A DNA stretch of 64,000 bases from Legionella jamestowniensis (lineage in GTDB: Bacteria > Pseudomonadota > Gammaproteobacteria > Legionellales > Legionellaceae): assembly GCF_001467745.1 (NCBI RefSeq), contig NZ_LNYG01000013.1, positions 1,914,201 through 1,978,200 of the forward strand, read 5' to 3'. A program made the translations under genes and the position numbers. Position 1 is the first letter of the stretch. The number at the start of each line of letters is the position of its first letter. Below the pieces are notes generated by a model. The model saw nothing but the letters and a program-made list of their open reading frames with translations. It was not told the origin of the DNA and searched no databases. This document shows positions 8,629 through 17,557 of the stretch, in pieces.

Positions 8629-9369
8629 TTACCATTTTTTTCCTGAGCTTTTATGGTATTTACCTGATCTAAACTGTTCATCCCCTGCAGTCTGTATCGC
8701 TTCCTTGTTAGCACTCGCTGCATCTTTGACCGCCTGAGCATTCTGCTGTGCTAATAACACGCCTCGGATTTGAAGCAATTGATGGGATTGATTACTAGCT
8801 AATTGAGAAGCGGCTTGAAGAGCCTGTTTTTGGCCTGCAGCATTTTGTGCTTGAGATTGCAAAGTACGCAGCTTTGCAGAATCATTTTTTAAGCTCTGTT
8901 GTTGTTTATCAATCCCCTTAAGCATGGCATCATTCGAGCGCTTTTCAGCAACAGAAGCTGCTAATCTGCTTTGTTTGATTTTTTTAAGTTCTTCAGGAGA
9001 ACATTGCCCATTGCCATTAAAACAAGGGGTCTTTTGATAGTATTCCTGACTTTGGAATCGGTCCAGGTACCCTTGGAGGCTGCCAGCTTCCTGCTTGTAA
9101 TAATCAATGGTATCAGTCGATTCAAGTAAATTATTAATAACTGAGTTAGCATTATCCCATTCAAAGGAAGTGAGTGACTTCGTGTTTTCCAACATATTTC
9201 GATACTGATCCATCTGATTTTTGTATTGATCGACTTGCGTTTTATACTCGCTAATCTGAGTTGCAATCATTTTTCCATTTTGAATCCAATTCGCAACGTC
9301 AAACACAGGTGCACCACTTGCGAATACTGGCAAAACAGAGAAATAAATAATCATGGATTTAAATTTCAT
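8629..9369 (-). CDS. trbJ: TrbJ/VirB5-like periplasmic conjugation protein
   Basis: 246 residues from the ATG at 9369, chosen because AAGGAG stands 6 bases before it; an in-frame ATG at 9384 has no such site. A signal peptide (about 1-19, ending VFASG) is followed by a long Gln-rich, alpha-helical coiled-coil body, as in TrbJ and VirB5 proteins, which sit at the pilus tip or in the periplasm and help mating-pair formation. The C-terminus FRSGKYHKSSGKKW resembles that of the next gene product. It follows trbI with almost no gap. Confidence 0.85.
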   Translation of the reverse strand: MKFKSMIIYFSVLPVFASGAPVFDVANWIQNGKMIATQISEYKTQVDQYKNQMDQYRNMLENTKSLTSFEWDNANSVINNLLESTDTIDYYKQEAGSLQGYLDRFQSQEYYQKTPCFNGNGQCSPEELKKIKQSRLAASVAEKRSNDAMLKGIDKQQQSLKNDSAKLRTLQSQAQNAAGQKQALQAASQLASNQSHQLLQIRGVLLAQQNAQAVKDAASANKEAIQTAGDEQFRSGKYHKSSGKKW

Positions 9370-9383
9370 AATGTTCTCCTTCA

Positions 9384-10628
9384 TTAATAAGCAAATTGCC
9401 TATAAGGCTGTTTAAACGTTAAGTCCTTCACCACGATGATATTGAAACGATAACCTGGGCGAACATTGATGGTGGGAGACACATTCAGGTTTTTTGAAAC
9501 CAGTTGCGAAGTGACCTCGCCCAACTGTTGCCCTAAAGCCTGACTCATCACGCTGCCAGCTGTGGGCTGGGCGTAACCCAATTGGTTAGATTGATTGGTA
9601 TTTTGGCTATAAGTAATACCAGCAATAATGCCTGACATTAAAAGCGCTGAACCATAAATTCGCGCATAATGATGATCTACCTGATCGCGAAACCCACCAT
9701 ATCCAGCACTATCAGCACCTGGCATAGAGCCGATATCCAGAGCTTTACTGTCTGGAAACACCAAACGTTGCCATGCCACTAATACGGAAGACTGACCAAA
9801 AGGGACATCACTGGAATAAAGCCCCAATATCTTGGTGCCTTGGGGTATCAAAAGATATTTTCCGGTAGCGGTGTCATATACGTTTTGTGATACTTGAGCG
9901 ATAATTTGACCTGGTAATTCTGAAGAAATACCACTAATCATTACCCCTGGAATCACGCTGCCAGCTCTTAGTTCGTATCGACTGTTTGGATTTTGCAGCG
10001 TTGAATTTAAATGCCAGCGCATTTCATTTTCCTCACCACCTAATGTTTGTGGCATAGGTTTGGCCTGTCTTCCTTGTAATAATGCGAGCTGCTCTTTAAA
10101 CGTTGATGAAGGGTCGATGTTTAATGTCATCTCATTGCTATTCATGGACGTTTTGGTAGTGTCGCGATTATTCAATCGTGGGTTATCGACCATTACGGAT
10201 GACTTAGCTTTTACAGCCTCTTCAAATTCTTGAGTTTTTTCCTGACGAATACGTTCGATTTCAGCTTCAGATACCTCTTGTGTCAGAGTATCTTCTTGAT
10301 GAGAAAGTTGTTCAGGAATGGGCAAAGGACCTGCTTCATTATTAGCTATCGTGTCACTCTGGGGAGGAATCACTGCTGTTTTATGATTTCCTACCACATC
10401 ATTGGCAAGGCTCATGGTATTTTTTCTATGGGTTTTAACCTGTACATTGTCTTGCGGCTGGTTTTGCGCATTAGCTCGTTTATTGGCAACTAATGCGATG
10501 AGCACCACAAAAAGTGTTAAAATACCAATTGCAATCATGAGTGGCACATTATTTACTCGTTTTACACCTGTGGTTTCAAGCTTTTTTGGTGAATTGTCTG
10601 GTGACAAATAATCATTATTTCGATTCAT
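9384..10628 (-). CDS. trbI: TrbI/VirB10-type channel scaffold
   Basis: 414 residues. A short cytoplasmic N-terminus, one membrane helix (about 30-48: VPLMIAIGILTLFVVLIALV) and a variable, charged periplasmic linker lead to the conserved C-terminal beta domain. That domain contains YELRAGSVIPGVMISGI and YLLIPQGTKILGLY, both typical of VirB10/TrbI. VirB10 proteins span inner to outer membrane and gate the channel in response to ATP use by the coupling and VirB4/B11 ATPases. It lies between trbH and trbJ as in RP4. Confidence 0.95.
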   Translation of the reverse strand: MNRNNDYLSPDNSPKKLETTGVKRVNNVPLMIAIGILTLFVVLIALVANKRANAQNQPQDNVQVKTHRKNTMSLANDVVGNHKTAVIPPQSDTIANNEAGPLPIPEQLSHQEDTLTQEVSEAEIERIRQEKTQEFEEAVKAKSSVMVDNPRLNNRDTTKTSMNSNEMTLNIDPSSTFKEQLALLQGRQAKPMPQTLGGEENEMRWHLNSTLQNPNSRYELRAGSVIPGVMISGISSELPGQIIAQVSQNVYDTATGKYLLIPQGTKILGLYSSDVPFGQSSVLVAWQRLVFPDSKALDIGSMPGADSAGYGGFRDQVDHHYARIYGSALLMSGIIAGITYSQNTNQSNQLGYAQPTAGSVMSQALGQQLGEVTSQLVSKNLNVSPTINVRPGYRFNIIVVKDLTFKQPYRQFAY

Positions 10629-10633
10629 TGTTC

Positions 10634-11041
10634 TTACTCCTTATGAGTCCATGCGCTGACAGGAATGATATTTTCATTGTTTTTTGCATACAGACGGCTC
10701 AATGTTTGTATTCCTACAAAAAGGCTTACTCGATAGCTTTGAGGTTTAAGCTCATCAAGCACGTAGAAAAAATTAGCTTTATTCTTAGGGCATTGATTTT
10801 CATTGATGCCATAACCCTTTTTTCTCAAGTTTTGAATAAGACTTAAGCCAAAGCCATCGTTGACTGCCTGACCAATACAAAATGTATTTTGAGCAGGTGG
10901 ATAGACTCGGGTTAATTGAGTGGCTGCATCTGCCGCCAAATAAGCATCTTTGCCCCGAGACATTTGAGTGAAATTGCCATAACGCATGCTGGCACAGCTT
11001 GATAACAAGACGGCAACCAATAAAACACTTAATTCTTTCAT
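10634..11041 (-). CDS. trbH: TrbH outer-membrane lipoprotein
   Basis: 135 residues from the ATG at 11041, with AAGG 9 bases upstream; a GTG at 11050 is an alternative. The N-terminus MKELSVLLVAVLLSSC is a lipoprotein signal with the modified Cys at 16. TrbH of RP4 is also a lipoprotein and is thought to help assemble the TrbG (VirB9-like) outer-membrane complex, much as VirB7 does for VirB9. It follows trbG with a short overlap or a 2-base gap, depending on the start, and precedes trbI by 5 bases. Confidence 0.8.
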   Translation of the reverse strand: MKELSVLLVAVLLSSCASMRYGNFTQMSRGKDAYLAADAATQLTRVYPPAQNTFCIGQAVNDGFGLSLIQNLRKKGYGINENQCPKNKANFFYVLDELKPQSYRVSLFVGIQTLSRLYAKNNENIIPVSAWTHKE

Positions 11042-11043
11042 CT

Positions 11044-11919
11044 TCAGCACCTTGTAATCGTAATTTTTTCTTGAGAGGAACCGCTGCCGATAACCAATAT
11101 GGCTTTATCAAAAACACCATCCACTATGTAACGACAACCCTGAAGGCGATAATTGACCATCACGGACTCTGATTTTTTAAATAGTCCTCGACCTCTTAAA
11201 ACTAGCAGCGCAGGTGCTTCACTTTGAGCCATGGTTCTTGGCATCTCAATAATCGTTTTGACACCATTGTTATAAACTCTAACTGGCTTAAATCGGGCAT
11301 TGCCTTGAATTCGATAATTGAAGTTAAGATCGCCTAGATATTCATTGGTTTCTGGTAAGGTATCTACTTTTCGTCTTTCAGCCTGAATGCGTTGTAGTGA
11401 CTGCCATTTGGCTTTTGCCTCATCAGGATAAGTAAATGAAATGTAAGGCATAAATTCGGTTCTATCTGACTTTAATCTAAAGTGATACGTTCTTCTGTCT
11501 GTGGTGACTACCAAAGAAGAATCAAGTCCTACATCTTTAGGTTTTATGAGCAGATGGATTTGTTGCATGCTACCTGCTCCTGTGATGGATGGTTCAACGA
11601 CAAAGCGTGGGTCACCAACGTTCATGTCATTAAATTGCTCTCCTGGTTGGAGGGCAATATCACACACTTGTAAAGGCGCACAAACTACCCTGATTTGCCC
11701 TGATCCATAAATAAAACTGACTGAACCATCAGCGGATGCAAAGGGTTTACTTGTTTTTTCTCCTTTTTGTGTACGCTCTGCAATATCTAAACCTTGTTTT
11801 TCCTGACTCGATAGCTTGGGCACAGTATCCGAAAAATAATGCTCGGCTAGAATGGTGTTATCCAATGCAAAACTTGTGAGCGGTGTTAATAAACAAAATA
11901 GCTGCATTATTCTTTTCAT
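11044..11919 (-). CDS. trbG: TrbG/VirB9-type outer-membrane channel protein
   Basis: 291 residues with a signal peptide (about 1-18, MKRIMQLFCLLTPLTSFALD). The middle has VSFIYGSGQIRVVCAPLQVCDIALQPGE, shown here only as separate motifs IRVVCAPLQVCDIALQPGE and DPRFVVEPS, and the C-terminal part has YRIQGNARFKPVRVYNNG. These are the conserved blocks of VirB9/TrbG, which pairs with VirB10-like TrbI in the outer-membrane core complex. The ATG overlaps the trbF stop by 4 bases. Confidence 0.95.
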   Translation of the reverse strand: MKRIMQLFCLLTPLTSFALDNTILAEHYFSDTVPKLSSQEKQGLDIAERTQKGEKTSKPFASADGSVSFIYGSGQIRVVCAPLQVCDIALQPGEQFNDMNVGDPRFVVEPSITGAGSMQQIHLLIKPKDVGLDSSLVVTTDRRTYHFRLKSDRTEFMPYISFTYPDEAKAKWQSLQRIQAERRKVDTLPETNEYLGDLNFNYRIQGNARFKPVRVYNNGVKTIIEMPRTMAQSEAPALLVLRGRGLFKKSESVMVNYRLQGCRYIVDGVFDKAILVIGSGSSQEKITITRC

Positions 11920-12614
11920 TGCTGTTCTCCATGCTTTAATTCGTAGGACCAGTTAAAATCACGCACATAAATCAGGTGGGGATTTTTCAAAATGGACTCA
12001 CTGGTGGCATCATTGATTTCATTCTCCTGATACATCGTAATCATCGCTTTCATCATGCGAGGCTTTTCTTTAAGCGATCCATCACGATTTCTCACCGTTT
12101 CAATCCAGTCGACTTGCCAAGTCTCATCCGACTCTTGAAGTACTGAGCGAATGTCTATGCTCACAATCTCAAAGGCCGCTCTTTCAAAGGGATTAGATTG
12201 CTGTTTGTCGCTGTAGAACTCTTGAATCTTAGCTAAAGCCGCATCATTGGCATTTAAATAGGAATACACCTGAAAAACCGCTTTCTTTTGCAGTTCTGCA
12301 TCAAGACTTACCATGCGAACGTTTTCAATGAAATGCGCTGCTGCAGCACGATAATCATCGATGCTTGCTTCACCAACCTTATCAGCACGGGTAACAGATA
12401 AGGTATTGCCATTGGCATCTTGTTGAAACACCAAAGGGATAAATTTGGATTGGCTACCTATCGTGATGAGCCCACCAACAGCCGCCAATGCGATTAACAG
12501 GCTACCTAATCCCACCAATTGCCAAACTTGTAGTGATTTCATAAGTCCTGCGGTATGAACATTCCAAGCGCGTCTGGCGTTGAGGTAGGGGTTATTCGTT
12601 ATACTTTTTTTCAT
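11916..12614 (-). CDS. trbF: TrbF/VirB8-type inner-membrane assembly protein
   Basis: 232 residues from the ATG at 12614, which forms an ATGA overlap with the trbE stop; a longer frame starting at 12674 would lie inside trbE and is rejected. The start KKSITNNPYLNARRAWN and one membrane helix (about 32-52) lead to a periplasmic domain with VSLDAELQKKAVFQVYSYL and WQVDWIET, as in the VirB8/TrbF family. These proteins nucleate assembly of the secretion channel. Confidence 0.92.
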   Translation of the reverse strand: MKKSITNNPYLNARRAWNVHTAGLMKSLQVWQLVGLGSLLIALAAVGGLITIGSQSKFIPLVFQQDANGNTLSVTRADKVGEASIDDYRAAAAHFIENVRMVSLDAELQKKAVFQVYSYLNANDAALAKIQEFYSDKQQSNPFERAAFEIVSIDIRSVLQESDETWQVDWIETVRNRDGSLKEKPRMMKAMITMYQENEINDATSESILKNPHLIYVRDFNWSYELKHGEQQ

Positions 12615-15145
12615 GCTGCTTCTCCGTACTGAGCCAAATGAATACCTTTTTCTGAAAGCCATTGAGAGACCCACTCATCTTCATACTTCGACTCTAATTG
12701 CTTCATACGCGCAATCGAATCGGGATCTGTTGCACCTACAAATGCTAAGGCATAAGGGCCTAATGCCAATTGATAAAGGCGCTGCCCTTTTTCACTGACA
12801 TAGTAGTAATCACGTTTAGGTTGAGCAGATGCTATGATGTCTATCTGGCGTGGATTTAAACCCATGCGCTCATAAATGAGGCGGGTTTCAGGATCTCTTG
12901 CATACAGATTTGGTAAAAAGATTTTGGTGGCGGTTGATTCAACAATAATATCTAAGATTCCAGAGTTGGATGCATGGGATAAATGTTGGGTTGCCATAAA
13001 CACCACACAGTTTTTCTTAGCCATGGAATCAAGCCATTCAGCAATCTTGTTTTTAAACACAGGATGCGCCAGCATAAGCCAGGCTTCATCAAGCAGGATT
13101 AGAGTGGGGCGGCCATCTAATGAGGTTTCAATACGTCTAAAGAGGTAAAGCAAAACAGGCAAGGCAAACTTCTCACCCAAACCCATTAAATGCTCAATTT
13201 CAAATGTCATAAAGGAAGACAAACCAAGCCCATCACTTTCTGCATCCAATAAATGTCCCATTAACCCATCTATGGTGTACTGCTTTAATGTTTCTCGAAT
13301 GGGTTCATCTTGAATGGTCATCACAAATTCAGATATGGTTTTAGAGCCACTTTGGTGCATGCTTAAAATGGCATGGCCGATTTCATTGCGCTGAGCTGGT
13401 GTGGTATTCAAACCATTCAAAGCTAGAATTGTATCAATCCACTCCATAGCCCAAGCCCGATCTGCTTTAGTTTCTAAAAACTGCAAGGGCGCAAAGGCAA
13501 GGTGTGAATCTTTACCTGCGATGGTGAAATGCTCCCCGCCTGTTGCTTTACAGGTTGGATACATAGACATGCCTTTATCAAAAGAATAAATACGGGCATC
13601 TTTATATCGACGCCAGGATAATGCTAATAAACCAAGATGAGTTGATTTACCAGAGCGTGTGGGACCAAACATTATGCCATGGCCTAAGTCTCTGACATGA
13701 AGATTCAAACGAAATGGTGCGTTACCGCTGGTGACACAGTGCAGCAAAGGCGGTGATTGAGGAGGAAATAGTGGGCAAGGCGCTTTATTTTCACCAGTCC
13801 AAATGCTAGATGTTGGCAACAAGTCCGCCAGATTCATGGTATTCATTAGAGGTCGTCTGATGTTTTCAACACCATGGCCTGGTAGGCTGCCCATGTAGGC
13901 ATCCATGGTATTAATGGTTTCTGTCCGTGCGCTAAAGCCTAAAGCGTTGATATTCTTTTCGATAAATAGAGCAGCGTTCTCAACGTTCGCTCTATCCTCA
14001 TCCATTAATACAACGACAGATGTATAGTAGCCTTGACCCACCATTCCTGAATTGGTTTCGGCAATGGCTGCTTGCGCGTCATTAACCATGCTGAGCGCAT
14101 CTTCATCAACGATACCAGAGCTGGTATTAAACATTTGGTCAAAAAAGCCTCTGACCTTTTGTTTCCACTTTTTACGGAACTTAGTGAAATGAGCTACAGC
14201 TTCATGCGGATCCATGAATATGAAGCGAGAGTTCCAGCGATATTCCACAGGCAGTTGGGTCAACAGCGTTAAAATACCTGGGTAAGATTCCATGGGGAAT
14301 CCTTCAATAGCAACACATTGAATGAACTTTCGGCCAATTTTGGGTGTTATACCTGGAATTAATTCCTGACCGCCTATGAGTGCATCCAGATAAATTGGAT
14401 TTTTAGGCAGATTAACGGGATGGTTAATTCCCGTGACACAATATTGGATGTGTCTTAAAAAGTTATCTTGAGTGACTTTATGGTTTTCATTGTTCAATAT
14501 TTCTGAACCCAACCTTTCGAGGTGAAGTGCAGCACTCATACGAGACTCAAAGTTTCTGCACGATTGCTTGAAGGTTTCAATCAGTTGATGGGTTTTTGCT
14601 TTATGGTTTAATTTTTCCCCTGAATCATCAAACATCAACTCAACAAAACGTTTTTGCGCCAATACAGGTGGATACCAGGTTAGTGTGATAACAAAATAAC
14701 CTTCATACAATGACCCTATACTTTCAAAGTACTGTCTTCTTTCTTCATCAACAGCTTTTGATACAACATCGGGAAAGTATGAAGCACTCTGCTCACTGTA
14801 ACCAGGAGCAGCCCGCCTTATAGCATCGACATGAATCATCCAGCCATTACCCAATGAGGACATTGCCTGATTGATTCGAAAAGCCATCATTTCACGGGCT
14901 TCATCTGTAGTGTTGGCTATGTCTTCACCCTGATACAACCAGGCTGCCATAAAAGAGCCATTTTTACCTACAATAACACCATCATCGACTACTGCTGCGT
15001 AATTCAGTAAATCAACCAGTCCAGCTGTATGACTTCGATGTCTTCTGACATGGTGCTTACGGTTTTTCATTTGTGTGGCGTGAAACAATGTACCTAACAA
15101 CAAAAGCCCAGTAATACTGATTAAAAAGGTAATGAATCCAATCAT
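12611..15145 (-). CDS. trbE: TrbE/VirB4-type channel ATPase
   Basis: 844 residues. The N-terminus has a membrane helix (about 3-22). Walker A is GPTRSGKS at 494-501 and Walker B is TLILLDEAWLML further on, followed by VVFMATQHLSHA, typical of VirB4. VirB4 ATPases power pilus assembly and substrate passage at the inner membrane. The length matches the roughly 820 to 850 residues usual for TrbE. Both ends overlap their neighbours (trbD, trbF) by 4 bases. Confidence 0.95.
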   Translation of the reverse strand: MIGFITFLISITGLLLLGTLFHATQMKNRKHHVRRHRSHTAGLVDLLNYAAVVDDGVIVGKNGSFMAAWLYQGEDIANTTDEAREMMAFRINQAMSSLGNGWMIHVDAIRRAAPGYSEQSASYFPDVVSKAVDEERRQYFESIGSLYEGYFVITLTWYPPVLAQKRFVELMFDDSGEKLNHKAKTHQLIETFKQSCRNFESRMSAALHLERLGSEILNNENHKVTQDNFLRHIQYCVTGINHPVNLPKNPIYLDALIGGQELIPGITPKIGRKFIQCVAIEGFPMESYPGILTLLTQLPVEYRWNSRFIFMDPHEAVAHFTKFRKKWKQKVRGFFDQMFNTSSGIVDEDALSMVNDAQAAIAETNSGMVGQGYYTSVVVLMDEDRANVENAALFIEKNINALGFSARTETINTMDAYMGSLPGHGVENIRRPLMNTMNLADLLPTSSIWTGENKAPCPLFPPQSPPLLHCVTSGNAPFRLNLHVRDLGHGIMFGPTRSGKSTHLGLLALSWRRYKDARIYSFDKGMSMYPTCKATGGEHFTIAGKDSHLAFAPLQFLETKADRAWAMEWIDTILALNGLNTTPAQRNEIGHAILSMHQSGSKTISEFVMTIQDEPIRETLKQYTIDGLMGHLLDAESDGLGLSSFMTFEIEHLMGLGEKFALPVLLYLFRRIETSLDGRPTLILLDEAWLMLAHPVFKNKIAEWLDSMAKKNCVVFMATQHLSHASNSGILDIIVESTATKIFLPNLYARDPETRLIYERMGLNPRQIDIIASAQPKRDYYYVSEKGQRLYQLALGPYALAFVGATDPDSIARMKQLESKYEDEWVSQWLSEKGIHLAQYGEAA

Positions 15146-15441
15146 AGATAACTCCCTTTATTATTACGAAAAGGGGTAGAACGTGCTGGATAATAAGCCT
15201 GATAGCCTCTTTGTCTCAGATAGACCGCTCTCATATAGGGATCAGCTTTTGCCATGAGCCTTAGACCTTTTAGGGATAAAAACCAAAGGGCAAAGCCAAA
15301 AAGTGCAGCAAGCCAATCCTGAGCTGCAAATATCAAGATTGCTGAGAGTAAACCTGAAAACATAACCAGCTCGCGATCAACACCCATGAAAAGGCTTGGG
15401 CGGTTACCACATCTGCGTATAGGAATGGTACGGAGGCTCAT
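15142..15441 (-). CDS. trbD: TrbD/VirB3-type small membrane protein
   Basis: 99 residues. SLRTIPIRRCGNRPSLFMG is the common N-terminal block of TrbD/VirB3 proteins, followed by two hydrophobic segments (about 25-65) and a basic C-terminus. VirB3-like proteins work closely with the VirB4 ATPase and are fused to it in some systems. Here the start overlaps trbC and the stop overlaps trbE, each by 4 bases. Confidence 0.9.
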   Translation of the reverse strand: MSLRTIPIRRCGNRPSLFMGVDRELVMFSGLLSAILIFAAQDWLAALFGFALWFLSLKGLRLMAKADPYMRAVYLRQRGYQAYYPARSTPFRNNKGSYL

Positions 15442-15815
15442 AGCTGCGACTCCATAGCGCCCGTTAAAACTGAGGGTTTAGCAATTTCAGCTCCCTTGCC
15501 TGTAATCGCTGTCATGGTATTTTGTGCAGCAACCAGGAATGAAAGCACCAACACAATAAAGAGAAGGGTTCGCAAAAAACCATTCATTTCACCACCAAAA
15601 ATCAGCGTGGCTCCTGCGCCAACTAAACCAATAATTGCAGCAGTAAAGGCAAATGGGCCAGTAATCGATTTTTGTATTTTGGTTAGATAGGAGTCAAAAG
15701 GTAAACCTCCACCTGCACTAGAAGCACATGCAGGATCTGTTATAAATAGAAGCAATAAAACAATCGCTCCCAACATCCATAGACTTCGATAATTTATATT
15801 GACTGCTTGGTTCAT
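15438..15815 (-). CDS. trbC: TrbC/VirB2-type conjugative pilin precursor
   Basis: 125 residues. A long signal sequence (about 1-32, ending DPACA) precedes a mature region with two strongly hydrophobic helices (GPFAFTAAIIGLVGAGATLI and a second one from about 82 to 99). This is the VirB2/TrbC pilin layout. In RP4 the pilin is trimmed and made circular by the TraF peptidase, which is encoded later in this operon. It lies 11 bases after trbB and has AAGGAG before its ATG. Confidence 0.92.
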   Translation of the reverse strand: MNQAVNINYRSLWMLGAIVLLLLFITDPACASSAGGGLPFDSYLTKIQKSITGPFAFTAAIIGLVGAGATLIFGGEMNGFLRTLLFIVLVLSFLVAAQNTMTAITGKGAEIAKPSVLTGAMESQL

Positions 15816-15826
15816 ACCTATTCTCC

Positions 15827-16792
15827 TTAAATAAGTTGTTCGATGTTGAAATGACCGTTTTCATATCCTTTAACTGATATGATTTCTTCAACTCTGCGTC
15901 CTTGCGGGGTTCTTGCGATATGCACCACACAATGAACCGTCTCACCAATCAAAGGTTCAATTTCAGTAGGCGCTGCGGGGTTACGGGTAATGAGTGATTT
16001 CAAACGATGAAGTCCTGCAAGACAGTTATTGGCATGCAAAGTAGCAGCACCACCCTCATGCCCGGTATTCCAGGCATCGAGTAAATCCAGTGCTTCACTT
16101 CCTCTAACTTCACCAACAAGGATTCGGTCTGGCCGCATCCTAAGAGTGGTTTTTAAAAGCTGGGTCATATTGACATCAATAGTGGTGTGATATTGAACGC
16201 AGTTCTCAGCGGCGCATTGAATTTCACCAGTATCTTCAATTATGAAGACGCGCTCGGATGGTGAACTACGAACCATTTCATTGATAATGGCGTTCACTAA
16301 TGTAGTTTTCCCAGAACCCGTGCCACCAATAACTAGAATGTTTCGATGTGCAATAACAGCTTTTTTAATCACTGCACATTGTGCTTCCGTCATAATTTCT
16401 GATTTTACGTAGTCGTCCAGTGTAAAAACCGAAATGGCTTTTTTACGAATTGCAAATGTTGGCTTTGAGACCACTGGTGGCAGCTGCCCTGCAAAACGTG
16501 ATCCATCCAGTGGCAGCTCACCTTCCAGTATCGGATTAAAACGGGTTATTTCCTTACCATGAAAGCCTGCAACAGTTTTAATGATGGATTCAGCACGAGC
16601 GTCATTGATACTACCTATACAACGCATTGTTTCACCAAGACGTTCCTGCCAAAGTTTGCCATCTGCATTGAGCATAATTTCAACGGTTTTAGGATCACTT
16701 AGCGCCTGTTCAATCATGCCACCCAAATCACGCCTTAGCTTTTCACGGGCGCGGTCTTTAACCGTTATTCCTTGTTCTTCTTGTGCTTTCAT
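15827..16792 (-). CDS. trbB: TrbB/VirB11-type hexameric ATPase
   Basis: 321 residues. Walker A is GGTGSGKT at about 156-163. FIIEDTGEIQC, LLKTTLRMRPDRILVGEVRG and GHEGGAATLHANN are the Asp box, Walker B and His box of the secretion ATPase family. It supplies energy for pilus assembly and DNA transfer from the cytoplasmic side of the channel. It is the first trb gene after the lvr regulators, 20 bases after lvrC, with GAGG before its ATG. Length and order are as in RP4 trbB. Confidence 0.95.
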   Translation of the reverse strand: MKAQEEQGITVKDRAREKLRRDLGGMIEQALSDPKTVEIMLNADGKLWQERLGETMRCIGSINDARAESIIKTVAGFHGKEITRFNPILEGELPLDGSRFAGQLPPVVSKPTFAIRKKAISVFTLDDYVKSEIMTEAQCAVIKKAVIAHRNILVIGGTGSGKTTLVNAIINEMVRSSPSERVFIIEDTGEIQCAAENCVQYHTTIDVNMTQLLKTTLRMRPDRILVGEVRGSEALDLLDAWNTGHEGGAATLHANNCLAGLHRLKSLITRNPAAPTEIEPLIGETVHCVVHIARTPQGRRVEEIISVKGYENGHFNIEQLI

Positions 16793-16812
16793 ACGAATAA
16801 TCCTCGATGTTT

Positions 16813-17073
16813 TTAAGCTGACTTCAAGCTGTGTTTGAATTTGCTAATTAAACGGTCAACAATGCTTTCCTTATTGGAAGGACAGTCGCTGAACCATTGA
16901 TCTTTTTGGCGTTCTCGATAAATACGTCTTTGGATTTCATCACGGTGAACAGGGATCGATTGAGGGGCATCGAAAGCAAGGCGAACTTCACCATCACGAT
17001 AACCCACTACAGTGCAGTAAACTTCCTCACTGATAACAACGGACTCCCCAACTTTTCTTGTTAAAACCAACAT
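16813..17073 (-). CDS. lvrC: CsrA-like RNA-binding regulator (LvrC type)
   Basis: 86 residues from the ATG at 17073, with GGAG 7 bases upstream; longer in-frame starts lie within lvrB. The first 60 residues are a CsrA fold: MLVLTRKVGESVVI, then VRLAFDAPQSIPVHRDEIQRR. The RNA-binding residues L4, R6 and the Arg of VHRDEI are kept. A basic 25-residue C-terminal tail goes beyond the usual CsrA length. In Legionella, CsrA paralogs sit before the type IV secretion genes of integrative elements and control excision or transfer. Gene order prpA, lvrA, lvrB, lvrC, then secretion genes is the known arrangement. Confidence 0.88.
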   Translation of the reverse strand: MLVLTRKVGESVVISEEVYCTVVGYRDGEVRLAFDAPQSIPVHRDEIQRRIYRERQKDQWFSDCPSNKESIVDRLISKFKHSLKSA

Positions 17074-17089
17074 ATTGCTTCTCCTTCTA

Positions 17090-17557
17090 TTATTTAAATA
17101 AATAGGCTTTGCACTGCCTGATATTCTCTTCAACCACTTCTTTGCTGGCTGGTTGGTGTTTCTCTGGTGCGATGTCAAAAGAATTTCGCCTTTTGATATC
17201 GCGACAAAAGCCAATCATTTGCGGTAGGGTAGGAGGCATTTCGCAATGATCACGGCAATCAATAATGACCTGATTCAAAATCTCATCACTGAATTGATTT
17301 AGGCCCTCCAGCCACTCCTTCTTGGCAAACTCTAAAAATCCATCACTCTTGAACTGACTGCGCCACAAATGCCCATAGAAAACTGCAAAGCGTGTAAACA
17401 GGTTTTCAATACACTTTTTTCTACTGTCGGTAGCATTGCAGGTTGATGACGTTTGATTGCTGATATTCGTCTTCACCGCTGATTGCTGTATCTCCTGCTT
17501 CTGGGTTCCAGAATGGATCAATGGCTCCGCTCTTAGTATTTGTGCCGCACTTCTCAT
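17090..17557 (-). CDS. lvrB: LvrB regulator, with a phage replication P-like domain
   Basis: 155 residues; the ATG at 17557 has CAGGAG 8 bases upstream. The first ~45 residues are low in complexity and are coded within the 3' end of lvrA in another frame (137-base overlap). The rest (RFAVFYGHLWRSQF through QVIIDCRDHCEMPPTLPQM) has the W/F-rich helix and PPTLP block seen in lambda P-type replication proteins and related elements. In Legionella elements LvrB belongs to the prpA-lvrABC control block. Replication loading and regulation are both possible roles; I see no catalytic motif. Confidence 0.75.
   Translation of the reverse strand: MRSAAQILRAEPLIHSGTQKQEIQQSAVKTNISNQTSSTCNATDSRKKCIENLFTRFAVFYGHLWRSQFKSDGFLEFAKKEWLEGLNQFSDEILNQVIIDCRDHCEMPPTLPQMIGFCRDIKRRNSFDIAPEKHQPASKEVVEENIRQCKAYLFK

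Noticed and set aside
12615..12674. Longer trbF start
   Set aside because: It would sit within trbE; the ATGA overlap at 12611-12614 and the typical TrbF start argue for the shorter form.
17074..17214. Longer CsrA-like start
   Set aside because: The extension lies inside lvrB in another frame and the ATG at 17073 has a good ribosome binding site and the exact CsrA N-terminus.
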